Below, piece after piece: positions 8,530 through 16,856 of a DNA stretch of 64,000 nt. Positions within the stretch are counted from its first letter, which is position 1; every line of letters begins with the position of its first letter. The DNA is taken from assembly GCF_000497045.1 (NCBI RefSeq), contig NW_015961965.1:128779-192778 (forward strand). Direction: 5' to 3'. Made by a program: the position numbers and the translations under genes. This DNA is from Kalmanozyma brasiliensis GHG001 (lineage: Eukaryota > Basidiomycota > Ustilaginomycetes > Ustilaginales). The notes below the pieces were generated by a model, which saw only the letters and a program-made list of their open reading frames with translations, had not been told where the DNA came from and ran no database searches.

Positions 8530-10725
8530 ATGAGCGGCGACAAGACCATCTTCAAGGTGAGTAGCGATCACTTTCGCGCTCAATTAACGCATCAGTGTAC
8601 TGACTCGCTTCTATCTTCCTCTCCTTGCCATCTGCACTCACAGGCCACCTACTCGGGCGTGCCCGTCTATGAGTGCATCATCAACAATGTCGCAGTCATG
8701 AGGAGACGCTCCGACAGCTGGCTCAATGCAACCCAGATCCTCAAGGTCGTCGGTCTCGACAAGCCGCAGCGTACCCGTGTGCTCGAGCGAGAGATTCAAA
8801 AGGGTGTCCACGAAAAGGTACAGGGCGGTTACGGAAAGTACCAGGGCACTTGGATCCCCCTCGACATTGCCATCGAGTTGGCAGAGCGCTACAACATCCA
8901 GGGTCTTCTCCAGCCTATCACCTCCTACGTCCCATCAGCTGCCGACTCGCCGCCTCCCGCTCCCAAGCACACCATCTCTACCTCCAACCGTACCAAAAAG
9001 GTTCTGCCCGCCGATGCAGGCGCTCTCGGCCGCTCACGACGCGCTACTAGCATCGAGACCGAGTCCGAGGCAGTCGGTGCTACCCAGAACAACGCTTCCG
9101 AGGGCAGCATGAGCCCGTCTCCCAGCGACATCAGCAGCTCGTCTCGCACACCCAGCCCTTTGCCTGCTGACCGTGCCAACGCTGCCTTTGCCAACCAGTC
9201 TACTGCCGGCTTCAATGGTCGCGAATCCAACAACCAGGCCAGATACGCCGACATTATACTTGACTATTTTGTCACCGAGAACACCACCGTCCCCTCGCTC
9301 CTCATCAACCCTCCGCCCGACTTCAACCCGGACATGAGCATCGACGACGACGAGCACACCGCTCTCCACTGGGCTTGCGCCATGGGTCGCATTCGTGTCG
9401 TCAAGCTTCTCCTTTCAGCTGGCGCAGACATCTTCCGCGTCAACACAAACCAGCAGACCGCACTCATGCGCGCCACCATGTTCTCCAACAACTATGACCT
9501 GCGCAAGTTCCCCGAACTCTTCGAGCTGCTTCACCGGTCCATCCTCAACATTGACAGGAACGACCGCACCGTCTTCCACCACGTCGTCGACCTCGCTCTC
9601 AGCAGAGGCAAGCCGCACGCTGCACGCTACTACATGGAGACCATGATCAACCGCCTCGCAGACTACGGAGACCAGCTGGCCGACATCCTCAACTTCCAGG
9701 ATGATGAGGGCGAGACGCCACTCACCATGGCTGCCCGCGCTCGATCCAAGAGGCTCGTCAGACTGTTGCTCGAACACGGTGCCGACCCCAAGATCCGCAA
9801 CAAGGAGAGCAAGAACGCGGAAGACTACATAATCGAGGATGAGCGCTTCCGATCCTCGCCCTCGCGCACCGGTCCCGCCGGTATCGAGCTCGGCGCGGAC
9901 GGCTTGCCCATGCTGCCCACCTCCTCCCTTCACACTTCCGAGGCGGGTCAACGCACCGCCGGCCGTGCTGTTACGCTCATGAGCAACTTGCTGCACAGCC
10001 TCGCGGACAGCTATGACAGCGAGATTACCGCTGCCGAGAAGAAGCTCACGCAGGCCCACGGACTGCTCAAGCAGATCCAGACCGAGATTGAGGACAGTGC
10101 CAAGGTGGCCGAGGGTCTGCATCACGAGGCCAAGGGTGTCGAGGAGGAACGCAAGCACGTCGATTCGCTGCAGCTTGCGCTCAAGCACGGCATCAACAAG
10201 CGCGCACGAGAAGACCTCGAGCGTCGCTGGACCGAGGGCAAGGAGGCGATCAAGCGCGCGAGACTGCAAGCTGGTCTCGAGCCTGGAGCGCTCTCTGCCA
10301 GCAATGCGGGCAACACTCTTGCTGGTGAAGCGGGCAAGGACGACGCCAAGAAGCTCCTCGACCCCCTGCCTGCAGGAACAGACCTCAAGACCGCCATCGC
10401 TGAGCTCAAGCAGCAGCTCGGCCAGGTGCAGCAGCAGGAGAACCAGCTGGTGGACACCTTTGTCTCGCGCGCAAGGGAGCAGGGGACAGGACGAACCATG
10501 GCTGCGTACAGGAGGCTCATTGCAGCTGGATGTGGTGGCATCGCTCCGGAGGAGGTAGATGCGGTGGTGGGGGTGCTGTGCGAGCTGCTGCAGGAGGGAC
10601 ACGCCGGTGCGGGAGCAGGCGCGGGTGGCGAGGGTGCGACGGGTGACGAGAGGGCACGGGATGCGGCCATGATGTTGAAGGGCGCAGGGGCTGCTGCGCT
10701 TGCCGCGAATGCGGGTGCCGCGTAA
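8530..10725 (+). CDS. MBP1: APSES cell-cycle transcription factor Mbp1 (MBF DNA-binding subunit)
   Basis: Two exons: 8530-8556 and 8644-10725. The 87-nt intron 8557-8643 starts GTGAGT, holds TACTGAC and ends CACAG. It is phase 0, a multiple of three and free of stops, so the unspliced frame is open for 731 codons. Splicing gives 702 residues and joins MSGDKTIFK to ATYSGVPVYE, restoring the usual Mbp1 N-terminus. The APSES/KilA-N domain (about residues 10-105) has WLNATQILKVVGL and GKYQGTWIPLDIA. Ankyrin repeats follow at about 240-400 (TALHWACAMGRIRVVKLLL, TPLTMAARARSKRLVRLLL). A coiled-coil region lies at about 460-570 and likely pairs with Swi6. The protein should drive G1/S genes through MCB sites. 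The last 100 residues are Gly/Ala-rich. Confidence 0.95.
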   Translation: MSGDKTIFKVSSDHFRAQLTHQCTDSLLSSSPCHLHSQATYSGVPVYECIINNVAVMRRRSDSWLNATQILKVVGLDKPQRTRVLEREIQKGVHEKVQGGYGKYQGTWIPLDIAIELAERYNIQGLLQPITSYVPSAADSPPPAPKHTISTSNRTKKVLPADAGALGRSRRATSIETESEAVGATQNNASEGSMSPSPSDISSSSRTPSPLPADRANAAFANQSTAGFNGRESNNQARYADIILDYFVTENTTVPSLLINPPPDFNPDMSIDDDEHTALHWACAMGRIRVVKLLLSAGADIFRVNTNQQTALMRATMFSNNYDLRKFPELFELLHRSILNIDRNDRTVFHHVVDLALSRGKPHAARYYMETMINRLADYGDQLADILNFQDDEGETPLTMAARARSKRLVRLLLEHGADPKIRNKESKNAEDYIIEDERFRSSPSRTGPAGIELGADGLPMLPTSSLHTSEAGQRTAGRAVTLMSNLLHSLADSYDSEITAAEKKLTQAHGLLKQIQTEIEDSAKVAEGLHHEAKGVEEERKHVDSLQLALKHGINKRAREDLERRWTEGKEAIKRARLQAGLEPGALSASNAGNTLAGEAGKDDAKKLLDPLPAGTDLKTAIAELKQQLGQVQQQENQLVDTFVSRAREQGTGRTMAAYRRLIAAGCGGIAPEEVDAVVGVLCELLQEGHAGAGAGAGGEGATGDERARDAAMMLKGAGAAALAANAGAA

Positions 10726-11011
10726 CCTGCCTCGCTCTTTGTCACGCCGTTGAGATGTTTGTACCTGTAAGACTGCTTCGTACTCCGCTTGCCTTCCGTC
10801 CTTGATAGCGTGTGCTTTGTGTGCCGATTGAGAGCAAGTACGAGGAGCAGTATAAGCAGGGGGAAGGTCTGGAGCCGTCACGTGATGCGTTCTAAAAAGT
10901 CCCCAGATGTTAGCAACGTCTGGCCGGCACTTTTTGGCAAAATCCACTTCTTCTCGACACCATCTCCCTCGACCTTCATCGACATCATCATACCCTGCAC
11001 CGCCGCTCAAG

Positions 11012-11556
11012 ATGCTTCGACGGACACTAGCGCTCTTCTCGGAAGCCACGCGCTCCACTCAGGCATCCTCGTCTGCGGACATCCTGACCTCGCATCTGTC
11101 GAAAAAGCATCTGCCACCTACGCTCGCACGAACGGCTCAACCTCACAAGAACCTCTACCAGCTGCTGTCCGCGCTACCGAACGACGGAGTCGGCACAAGA
11201 GTCCGACAGCGCCGCTGGGTGTCGAAAGGTCTGGATGTGGAACACGACGTGGATCTCAAGGCACACGTGACCGAGTTGCTCGAAGAGGGCGCCAAGGAGA
11301 CCAAGGACGAGGGTCATCTGTGCTATTGGGAAGTCACCAAGGTCAGGTTGAAGGATGGAGGGAACCATGGCAAGGCTTGGGGAAGGCTCGTTTGGAGAGG
11401 TAAGTGCCCGGAACTCAGAGAGCTGATGTGCAAGATGAGATGGATCACTGACGTTGGTTCCTTTGACTGCTTCGTACAGGCAAACCTATTACACAAGCCG
11501 ACAAGGGCGAACGCATCCCAGGCGCTCTCAAATACTGCTGGAGCTCTGCGCACTGA
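11012..11556 (+). CDS. Mitochondrial small-ribosomal-subunit protein mS34-like
   Basis: Two exons, 11012-11399 and 11480-11556, with an 80-nt phase-1 intron (GTAAGT...CAG). The spliced product is 154 residues and ends KYCWSSAH. Segments LYQLLSALPNDGVGTRV, CYWEVTKVRLK and HGKAWGRLVWRGK line up in order and spacing with animal MRPS34 (LLQLLGRLPLFGLG, CYWRLTRVR, HGKAWGILTFKGK as I recall it). The N-terminus MLRRTLALFSEATRS is a typical presequence and its ATG has A at -3. An in-frame ATG at 10907 would add 35 residues and is less likely. The protein should be part of the mitochondrial 37S subunit. The reading frame continues through the intron into an apparent 304-codon frame, which is an artefact. 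The MBP1 stop is 286 bp upstream. Confidence 0.82.
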
Positions 11557-12109
11557 GCGACAATCTTCCAAGCGAAGAACTCTGCCCACCTTCCCCGTTC
11601 GCAACTGTACTCTAGACGTCGCTGCTCGGCTGTTCATCGTCACGAGCACCGGCTACCCTCGCACCAAAAGCATATCTTTTTTCGCAGCCTTATCCACGAG
11701 CTCGGGGCTGAACTCAGTTATGGAACGTCTCCGCTTAGTCGATGGATCCAGACGAGGATATTACACGGCTCGCTGCGTCGGGAATGACTGCGCTTTGGGC
11801 CAGGCGTCATCACAAAGCTAGAGACGGTCTAGGAATGCAGCTTGTGAGAAGGAGATTTTGAGCTTGAGAGGAGTGAGATCAGACTCTAACACTTTAGCTG
11901 AGAAAAAATCGACTAGGCCTCCACACTTTGACCCTCAAAAAGTCACGAACCCTGAGCAACGCGCGACACGCGAAGGTTTTAGGCTCAGTCATGCTGTGGA
12001 TCCTTCCGACCTCGAACCAACACCTTCCTCTAGTATCCCACACACGCTCTCTGACACCGACCGTCTTTGCAGATTGACGAGGCAACAATGCTGCAGCATC
12101 GCAGGTAGC
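11557..12109 (+). promoter_or_regulatory. mS34 3' region and promoter of the PIP-box gene
   Basis: No gene is supported. The frame of the next gene is open back to 11858, but only through a TTG start; its first ATG is at 12110. It contains the second copy of CTCAAAAAGTCAC (11934-11946), 164 bp before that ATG. Confidence 0.4.
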
Positions 12110-14341
12110 ATGATGTCAAGGCAAACGGCGTCAGGGCACGCCGCCAACAACTCTACGCCTTCCTCGTCCTCCTCCTCGTCCTCGGCAAGCTCGATCAAGC
12201 CTACAGGATGGATCAGGTCGACATCAGCATCCAGATCCGCCTTGAGCGATCGCACAAACCTGCCGTCTGGTTCAAGGAGCACTCCGCTACGTTCACTTCC
12301 AAAATTGACGGTGCAAAGTGCTGGCAAACGTAGCACACCAGTGACAAACGGAGCTGCGAGCAAGCAGCAGAAGCTTTCGCACTTCTTTGCGCCCAACACG
12401 GCCCCTTCAGCAGTTCCCAGGGGTACAGCAGCGAACTTGGCGCGGTCGAACACATTCCAGGATTCGCCGAGTCTCGTGCGTGCGCGAGGAAGAACCGCCA
12501 GTGTCGAACTCGAGGCGAAAGGGTTGCCGGTTTTGGAGGATGACGAGCTGGAAGCGCGAGCCGCCTCGCTGCTTCGAGGCCGGTTTGGCAGCGTCACGCG
12601 CTCACTCAACCCCAGTAGATCGTCAACACCTGTTCGTGCTCCGTCTCCTCCCAGATCAGACCCGGAGCCGGTTCGTCGAGATAACCACCGTCCCATGCAG
12701 CCACCACCGTCAGTACAAGCACGACGCCAACCACACCCTCGCATCCTTCAAAGCAAAAGCACACCACCACGTCCAGCACGAGTAGAGCAGCAACCTCCCT
12801 CTTCCTCGCCGACCTTTGAGCCGACCCTGATGGCGGAGTCTCTGTCCAACTTCACGCCACCCGCCTGGGAGAAGAACTACAATTCGAGGATGGCCTTGTT
12901 CAAGCGGCTGGCTGGAGTATCGAAAGACGAGATCTTCGAGACCGAGAAAGCGAACATGGCGCATCAGGTGGCCAAGGCGCACGCTCGCATGCAACCTCGC
13001 TCGCCTACGTCGCCAAGGAAAGGAAGAGCAGCGGAGCAGCAGAAGGCAGCGTCGCCACGAAAGAATCGGATCAAGGAGGCAGCCGCACTGGCTTCTTCGC
13101 CGCAGAAGCAGGCGGCATCACGCCAGATCGAGGCAGTGTTGAGGTCTCCGAGGACAAACCGACGGATCTATGCGCTAGAAACGCAGCTCGGCGGTGGATC
13201 GTTGGCGGAAAGGTCGGTGAGTCTGCAGCCGATGAGGTTGCGACTTGGCGATGAAGCAGCTGGGCAGCGCCGGGCGGTCTCAGAGGCTAGACACGATACT
13301 GCCGGGCCATCGACCTTTCGCCAGAGTGTCGTCATTGACGACTCTTTCGCGCCGAGGACGGCAGAAGAGGAGGAAGAGTCCGAGACTCAGCCGTTGCCAT
13401 GGCCAGCAGAGGGCAACGGACACGACCTCGAAGTGGACGTGAATGCAAATCGCGACGAGACCCAGCCACTTCCATGGGAGGAGGAAGAGGAAGAACAACT
13501 AGACGCGCCCGTCAGACCGACAACAAACGGTGCACTGCAGCAACCTGAAGACGATCTCCAAGCAACCATACTAGAGGTGCCGCCGTCCGACGATGAAGAT
13601 CTCCTCCAGCAGAAAGTCTTTCCTTCCTCGTCCTCCTCGTCTGCTCCCTCGTCCCCGTCACCCTCGCCTACCCGCCTACCCTCAATACAGCGTGCAGACC
13701 TTCGAGGAGCCTCGTCTCCCGCAAAGCGTCAACGGATCAAGCACGAAGAGGAGGACATCACCATGGCATCGCCCACATTCTCTCGCTCCCAACGCCCTAG
13801 TCAGACTCTGCCGCTCCGTTCGCTTCCCACCATCAGCCCGATCTCTCTCGCGCCAAGTTTGACAGGCGGTGCAGATCGATTCGGACAGATCGTAGCAGCG
13901 CTCAAAAAGGGAGAGCGACGACAGAATAACGGAATGCAGCTCAACCTCAACTCGTTCGTCTCGTCGTCCAAGGTCAAGGCTGAACCTTCGGAAGCAAGAC
14001 GGGAGGGATTAAGCGAGGACCTGGAAGACGTCCTTTCCGACGACGACGATGACAGTGGTGACACAACTGTCACCAATCTCATTTCGAGCTATGCAGGCGG
14101 AGACGCCGAGACGGACGAGACGCAACCCCTTCCATGGGACTCGAGCCCGACACAGCTAGAACCCGCGTTGATTCGGCCGCGGATCCTCCCACTCCAGTCA
14201 GCCGGTAGTTCGCCCTTGAGAGCATCCCAACGCACCACAGCTTCCAGCACGAGCAGCAGCAGCAGCGGCATCATCCCGAGCCAAACCAACCTCAACGCCG
14301 AGGGCAACACCCAGCTGCGCACCTTCTTTCACGATTTGTAG
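12110..14341 (+). CDS. Unrecognised protein with PCNA-interaction motif and three ETQPLPW repeats
   Basis: 743 residues if started at the ATG at 12110 (A at -3). I do not recognise the family. Most of the protein is Ser/Pro-rich and probably disordered. It has a consensus PIP box, QQKLSHFF at 12365-12388, and a PIP-like NTQLRTFF at 14306-14329, three residues from the C-terminus. One more ordered-looking block contains PAWEKNYNSRMALFKRL, predicted helical and followed by basic SPRK/SPQK motifs that fit CDK sites. An acidic region carries three copies of ETQPLPW (13382-13402, 13457-13477, 14117-14137), each preceded by Asp/Glu and each offering a TQ site for ATM/ATR-type kinases. A replication- or repair-linked PCNA client is my inference. 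It converges on CnxE with 116 bp between stops. Confidence 0.75.
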   Translation: MMSRQTASGHAANNSTPSSSSSSSSASSIKPTGWIRSTSASRSALSDRTNLPSGSRSTPLRSLPKLTVQSAGKRSTPVTNGAASKQQKLSHFFAPNTAPSAVPRGTAANLARSNTFQDSPSLVRARGRTASVELEAKGLPVLEDDELEARAASLLRGRFGSVTRSLNPSRSSTPVRAPSPPRSDPEPVRRDNHRPMQPPPSVQARRQPHPRILQSKSTPPRPARVEQQPPSSSPTFEPTLMAESLSNFTPPAWEKNYNSRMALFKRLAGVSKDEIFETEKANMAHQVAKAHARMQPRSPTSPRKGRAAEQQKAASPRKNRIKEAAALASSPQKQAASRQIEAVLRSPRTNRRIYALETQLGGGSLAERSVSLQPMRLRLGDEAAGQRRAVSEARHDTAGPSTFRQSVVIDDSFAPRTAEEEEESETQPLPWPAEGNGHDLEVDVNANRDETQPLPWEEEEEEQLDAPVRPTTNGALQQPEDDLQATILEVPPSDDEDLLQQKVFPSSSSSSAPSSPSPSPTRLPSIQRADLRGASSPAKRQRIKHEEEDITMASPTFSRSQRPSQTLPLRSLPTISPISLAPSLTGGADRFGQIVAALKKGERRQNNGMQLNLNSFVSSSKVKAEPSEARREGLSEDLEDVLSDDDDDSGDTTVTNLISSYAGGDAETDETQPLPWDSSPTQLEPALIRPRILPLQSAGSSPLRASQRTTASSTSSSSSGIIPSQTNLNAEGNTQLRTFFHDL

Positions 14342-14457
14342 ACTCTTTCGCCTCATTCACACCATCATTTGAAACGCAGACACAAAGACGCAATTGACGC
14401 ATGTCGCATGACAACAGACAGAAGTGCGGGTGTGCATGATCGAAGTTTGCTTCCAGA

Positions 14458-16467
14458 TCAAATGACAGGACCGAGCAAGATGGCCTCCGCCCTGCTCCCC
14501 ACGCCCAACACCCTCATTCCCGGGGCCGACAACGCCGGTAGCGCGATCAGCGCATTGGCACTGGCCATGCTATGCATCCCACTACTCCTCTGACTGCCCG
14601 TACTGTACGCCACCAGACCCTTGTCCCCTTCACTCCTCACCACAACTCTGTGAAACTCCGGTCTGGGATCCAAGCGCATCTCGCCTCCTAACACCACCTC
14701 CACTTTGGGCAGGTTCCACTGCGACTCGCCCTCCGCCGTGCGTGTTGGCGCGTAGCCGGCCCACTTGCGCAGGCACGGCAGGACGAAGACGTAGAATGTC
14801 ACCAGTGCGGACGCTGGATTCCCCGGCAGAGCGAAGACGACCTTGTCATCGCCGATGGTGGCGAACGTGGTCGGTTTGCCCGGCTTCATGGCTACGCGGC
14901 CAAAGTGGATCTTGCCAGACAGGGAGCGCTCGATGAGTGGCTTGAGCAGGTCCGATTCGCCCATGGACGTTCCACCTGTGGTGAGGACGATGTCTGCTTC
15001 CGAGAGCCCGCGGCGGAGGGCGGTGAGGGTGGTGGGAATGTGATCGGTGACAATGCCCAGATCGAGTACGTCGAAACCAAGACCGGTGATGGCTGCGCGA
15101 AGGGAAGGTCGGTTTGCGTCAAATACCGTGAATCCCCATTCTGCCCCCGCTGGGGAAGGTGAAGAGGTGGGGTCGATGAGCTCGTTCCCCGTGCTCAGGA
15201 TCGCCACTTTTGGCTTGCGGTATACTGTTACAGAGGAGCGACCGAGGAAGGCGAGCGTACCAATCTCCCCACCCAACGCGCTGATCGTTGTTCCCTTGCG
15301 AAGCACCACCTGCCCAGCCTGGACATCGCTTGCTTTGGCCCGAACGTTCTCCCCCACATCCACCTGGGCAAGCACCGCCACCCGGAACTCTTCACCATTC
15401 GCCTCGGAGACCAGCTCGGTATCTTCAACCATGACCACTGCGTCCGTCCCAGCAGGCAGGCCTTGACCCGTGTTGATACGCATGATTTCACCTGGTTGCA
15501 AGCCACGCCTTTGGACAGTGGGCAGCGTCACCACGTCATACTCTCCCGCTGGCGTGGCGGCAGCATTGACCGCATATCCATCGACATTGGTCGTGGGTCC
15601 CGGGGGCAGGTCGGTAGTGGCACACACGTCTTCCGCCAGCACGTGACCAACCAGCTCCGTACCCACAGGCAGCGTCACTGTGTGGGTGGGTGCGGGCGTG
15701 TGCTCTGCGATCAGCGAGAGCGCCTGTTCCAGCATAAGCAGCGGATAGGGCGACGAACGGTGGCGTAGACTCGGCCCGGACGTGGGGTCGATGGTGCGAA
15801 ACTCGGAGTGTTCGGCGGGGGTCGTGCGTGGTTTGGGTGCCGAGTGGGCGTGCAGCCCTTTCCCGTGGTGGTGGTGATGAGCACAGCCGGTATCGGTCGC
15901 AGTATCCACCGTCCCAGCGGTAGCTCTGTGTAGACTGCCTTGCATCTCTTTGTGTTTCCTCTCCCCGGACCCGCCGCTGAGTAGCTCCAATGCGTGCCCT
16001 AGCAACCCCCCGCCGAGAAGCACCTCCATGCACTCCTTCACAGCCTTCGGGCTCCCCGGTAGCGCGACGATGAGCGACTCTCCTGCTCCGTGCTCGCGTT
16101 TTCGAATCCCAGTGACACCGCGGGAGAGAGCGGCGAGCGGCGTTTTGGTCAGGGAGAATGCGGTCAGTGCGTGCGTGAGCGCTGGTGTTTGGCGTCTGAT
16201 CAGTGGCGTTAGGGCTTCAGGCGTTACGTCTCGGAGACCGAACCCCGTGCCGCCGGTGGTGATGACCAGGTCGAAATGGGATCGATCGATCATCCCTTGT
16301 ACTGTCGAGCGGATGGAAAGCAGGTCGTCGTGGCAGACATCGCGGGTGATGTCGGTGAAGCCAGCTTCGGTGAGGAGAGTGGAGAGGATGGGTCCGGAGC
16401 GGTCCAATGAGGGATCGGACGAGGCAGTGTCCGAGACGGTGAGGATGCCCACCCGATACGAAACCAT
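14458..16467 (-). CDS. cnxE: Molybdenum cofactor synthesis protein, gephyrin type (Mog-MoeA fusion)
   Basis: 669 residues, no intron. The N-terminal G domain (MoaB/Mog family, about 5-165) has GILTVSD and TTGGTGFGLRDVTPEA and adenylylates molybdopterin. A linker at about 170-240 contains a His-rich stretch (AHHHHHGKGLHAH), possibly metal binding. The C-terminal E domain (MoeA, about 240-669) has TNVDGYAV, NTGQGLPAGTDAVVMVE, LTTGGTSMGESDLL and FALPGNPASALVTF and inserts molybdate. The G-then-E order is that of fungal CnxE and animal gephyrin, opposite to plant Cnx1. The product serves nitrate reductase, sulfite oxidase and xanthine dehydrogenase in the cytosol. The ATG at 16467 is the first in frame, directly before the G-domain strand. 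The gene lies 390 bp downstream of the SH3 gene on the same strand. Confidence 0.96.
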   Translation of the reverse strand: MVSYRVGILTVSDTASSDPSLDRSGPILSTLLTEAGFTDITRDVCHDDLLSIRSTVQGMIDRSHFDLVITTGGTGFGLRDVTPEALTPLIRRQTPALTHALTAFSLTKTPLAALSRGVTGIRKREHGAGESLIVALPGSPKAVKECMEVLLGGGLLGHALELLSGGSGERKHKEMQGSLHRATAGTVDTATDTGCAHHHHHGKGLHAHSAPKPRTTPAEHSEFRTIDPTSGPSLRHRSSPYPLLMLEQALSLIAEHTPAPTHTVTLPVGTELVGHVLAEDVCATTDLPPGPTTNVDGYAVNAAATPAGEYDVVTLPTVQRRGLQPGEIMRINTGQGLPAGTDAVVMVEDTELVSEANGEEFRVAVLAQVDVGENVRAKASDVQAGQVVLRKGTTISALGGEIGTLAFLGRSSVTVYRKPKVAILSTGNELIDPTSSPSPAGAEWGFTVFDANRPSLRAAITGLGFDVLDLGIVTDHIPTTLTALRRGLSEADIVLTTGGTSMGESDLLKPLIERSLSGKIHFGRVAMKPGKPTTFATIGDDKVVFALPGNPASALVTFYVFVLPCLRKWAGYAPTRTAEGESQWNLPKVEVVLGGEMRLDPRPEFHRVVVRSEGDKGLVAYSTGSQRSSGMHSMASANALIALPALSAPGMRVLGVGSRAEAILLGPVI

Positions 16468-16856
16468 GACGATGAGGTGCGGGATGATGTGACCGAAGGT
16501 CTCCGATGAAGATCGTGCGGCAGGGGACGGTGTGGTTGGTTCAGGTCAAGGTGGAAGTGAGAACAAGTGAAAGATAACGCACGCACCATCGAAATCGTCG
16601 ACCAAAAATCAAGGGTCCACCACCCCGGGCGAGGAGCGTGAAGCGCGATAGCGCCTTCTTCCGTCCGCCAAAGTTTGACAGTGTGATCCAAGTCTCAACG
16701 CTGCAGAGCTCACAATCTTCGCGCTGCGGGAACAATTGAGACAAGTGGACTGCAAAGGCGCATCCGTGCATTGGTACAAGGGCCATCTCGGCGCAAAATT
16801 ACAGACTTAGTGGAACAGGGTATAGTGATTGCCTCTTGCGCAGGAACATTCCTCCA
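16468..16856 (-). promoter_or_regulatory. Tandem intergenic gap: SH3 gene 3' end and cnxE promoter
   Basis: 389 bp; no gene or recognised motif. No GATA cluster of the kind expected for nitrogen-regulated genes was evident by eye. Confidence 0.35.

Noticed and set aside
9415..11058. 547-codon minus-strand frame
   Set aside because: Antisense to MBP1 exon 2. The plus frame has clear ankyrin repeats and the minus frame has none.
10907..11821. 304-codon plus frame read straight through
   Set aside because: The part after 11400 is intron plus out-of-frame sequence; splicing at 11400-11479 restores the mS34 ending.
11858..12109. 84-codon N-terminal extension of the PIP-box protein
   Set aside because: It begins at TTG; the first ATG in frame is at 12110, and the extension has no recognisable feature.
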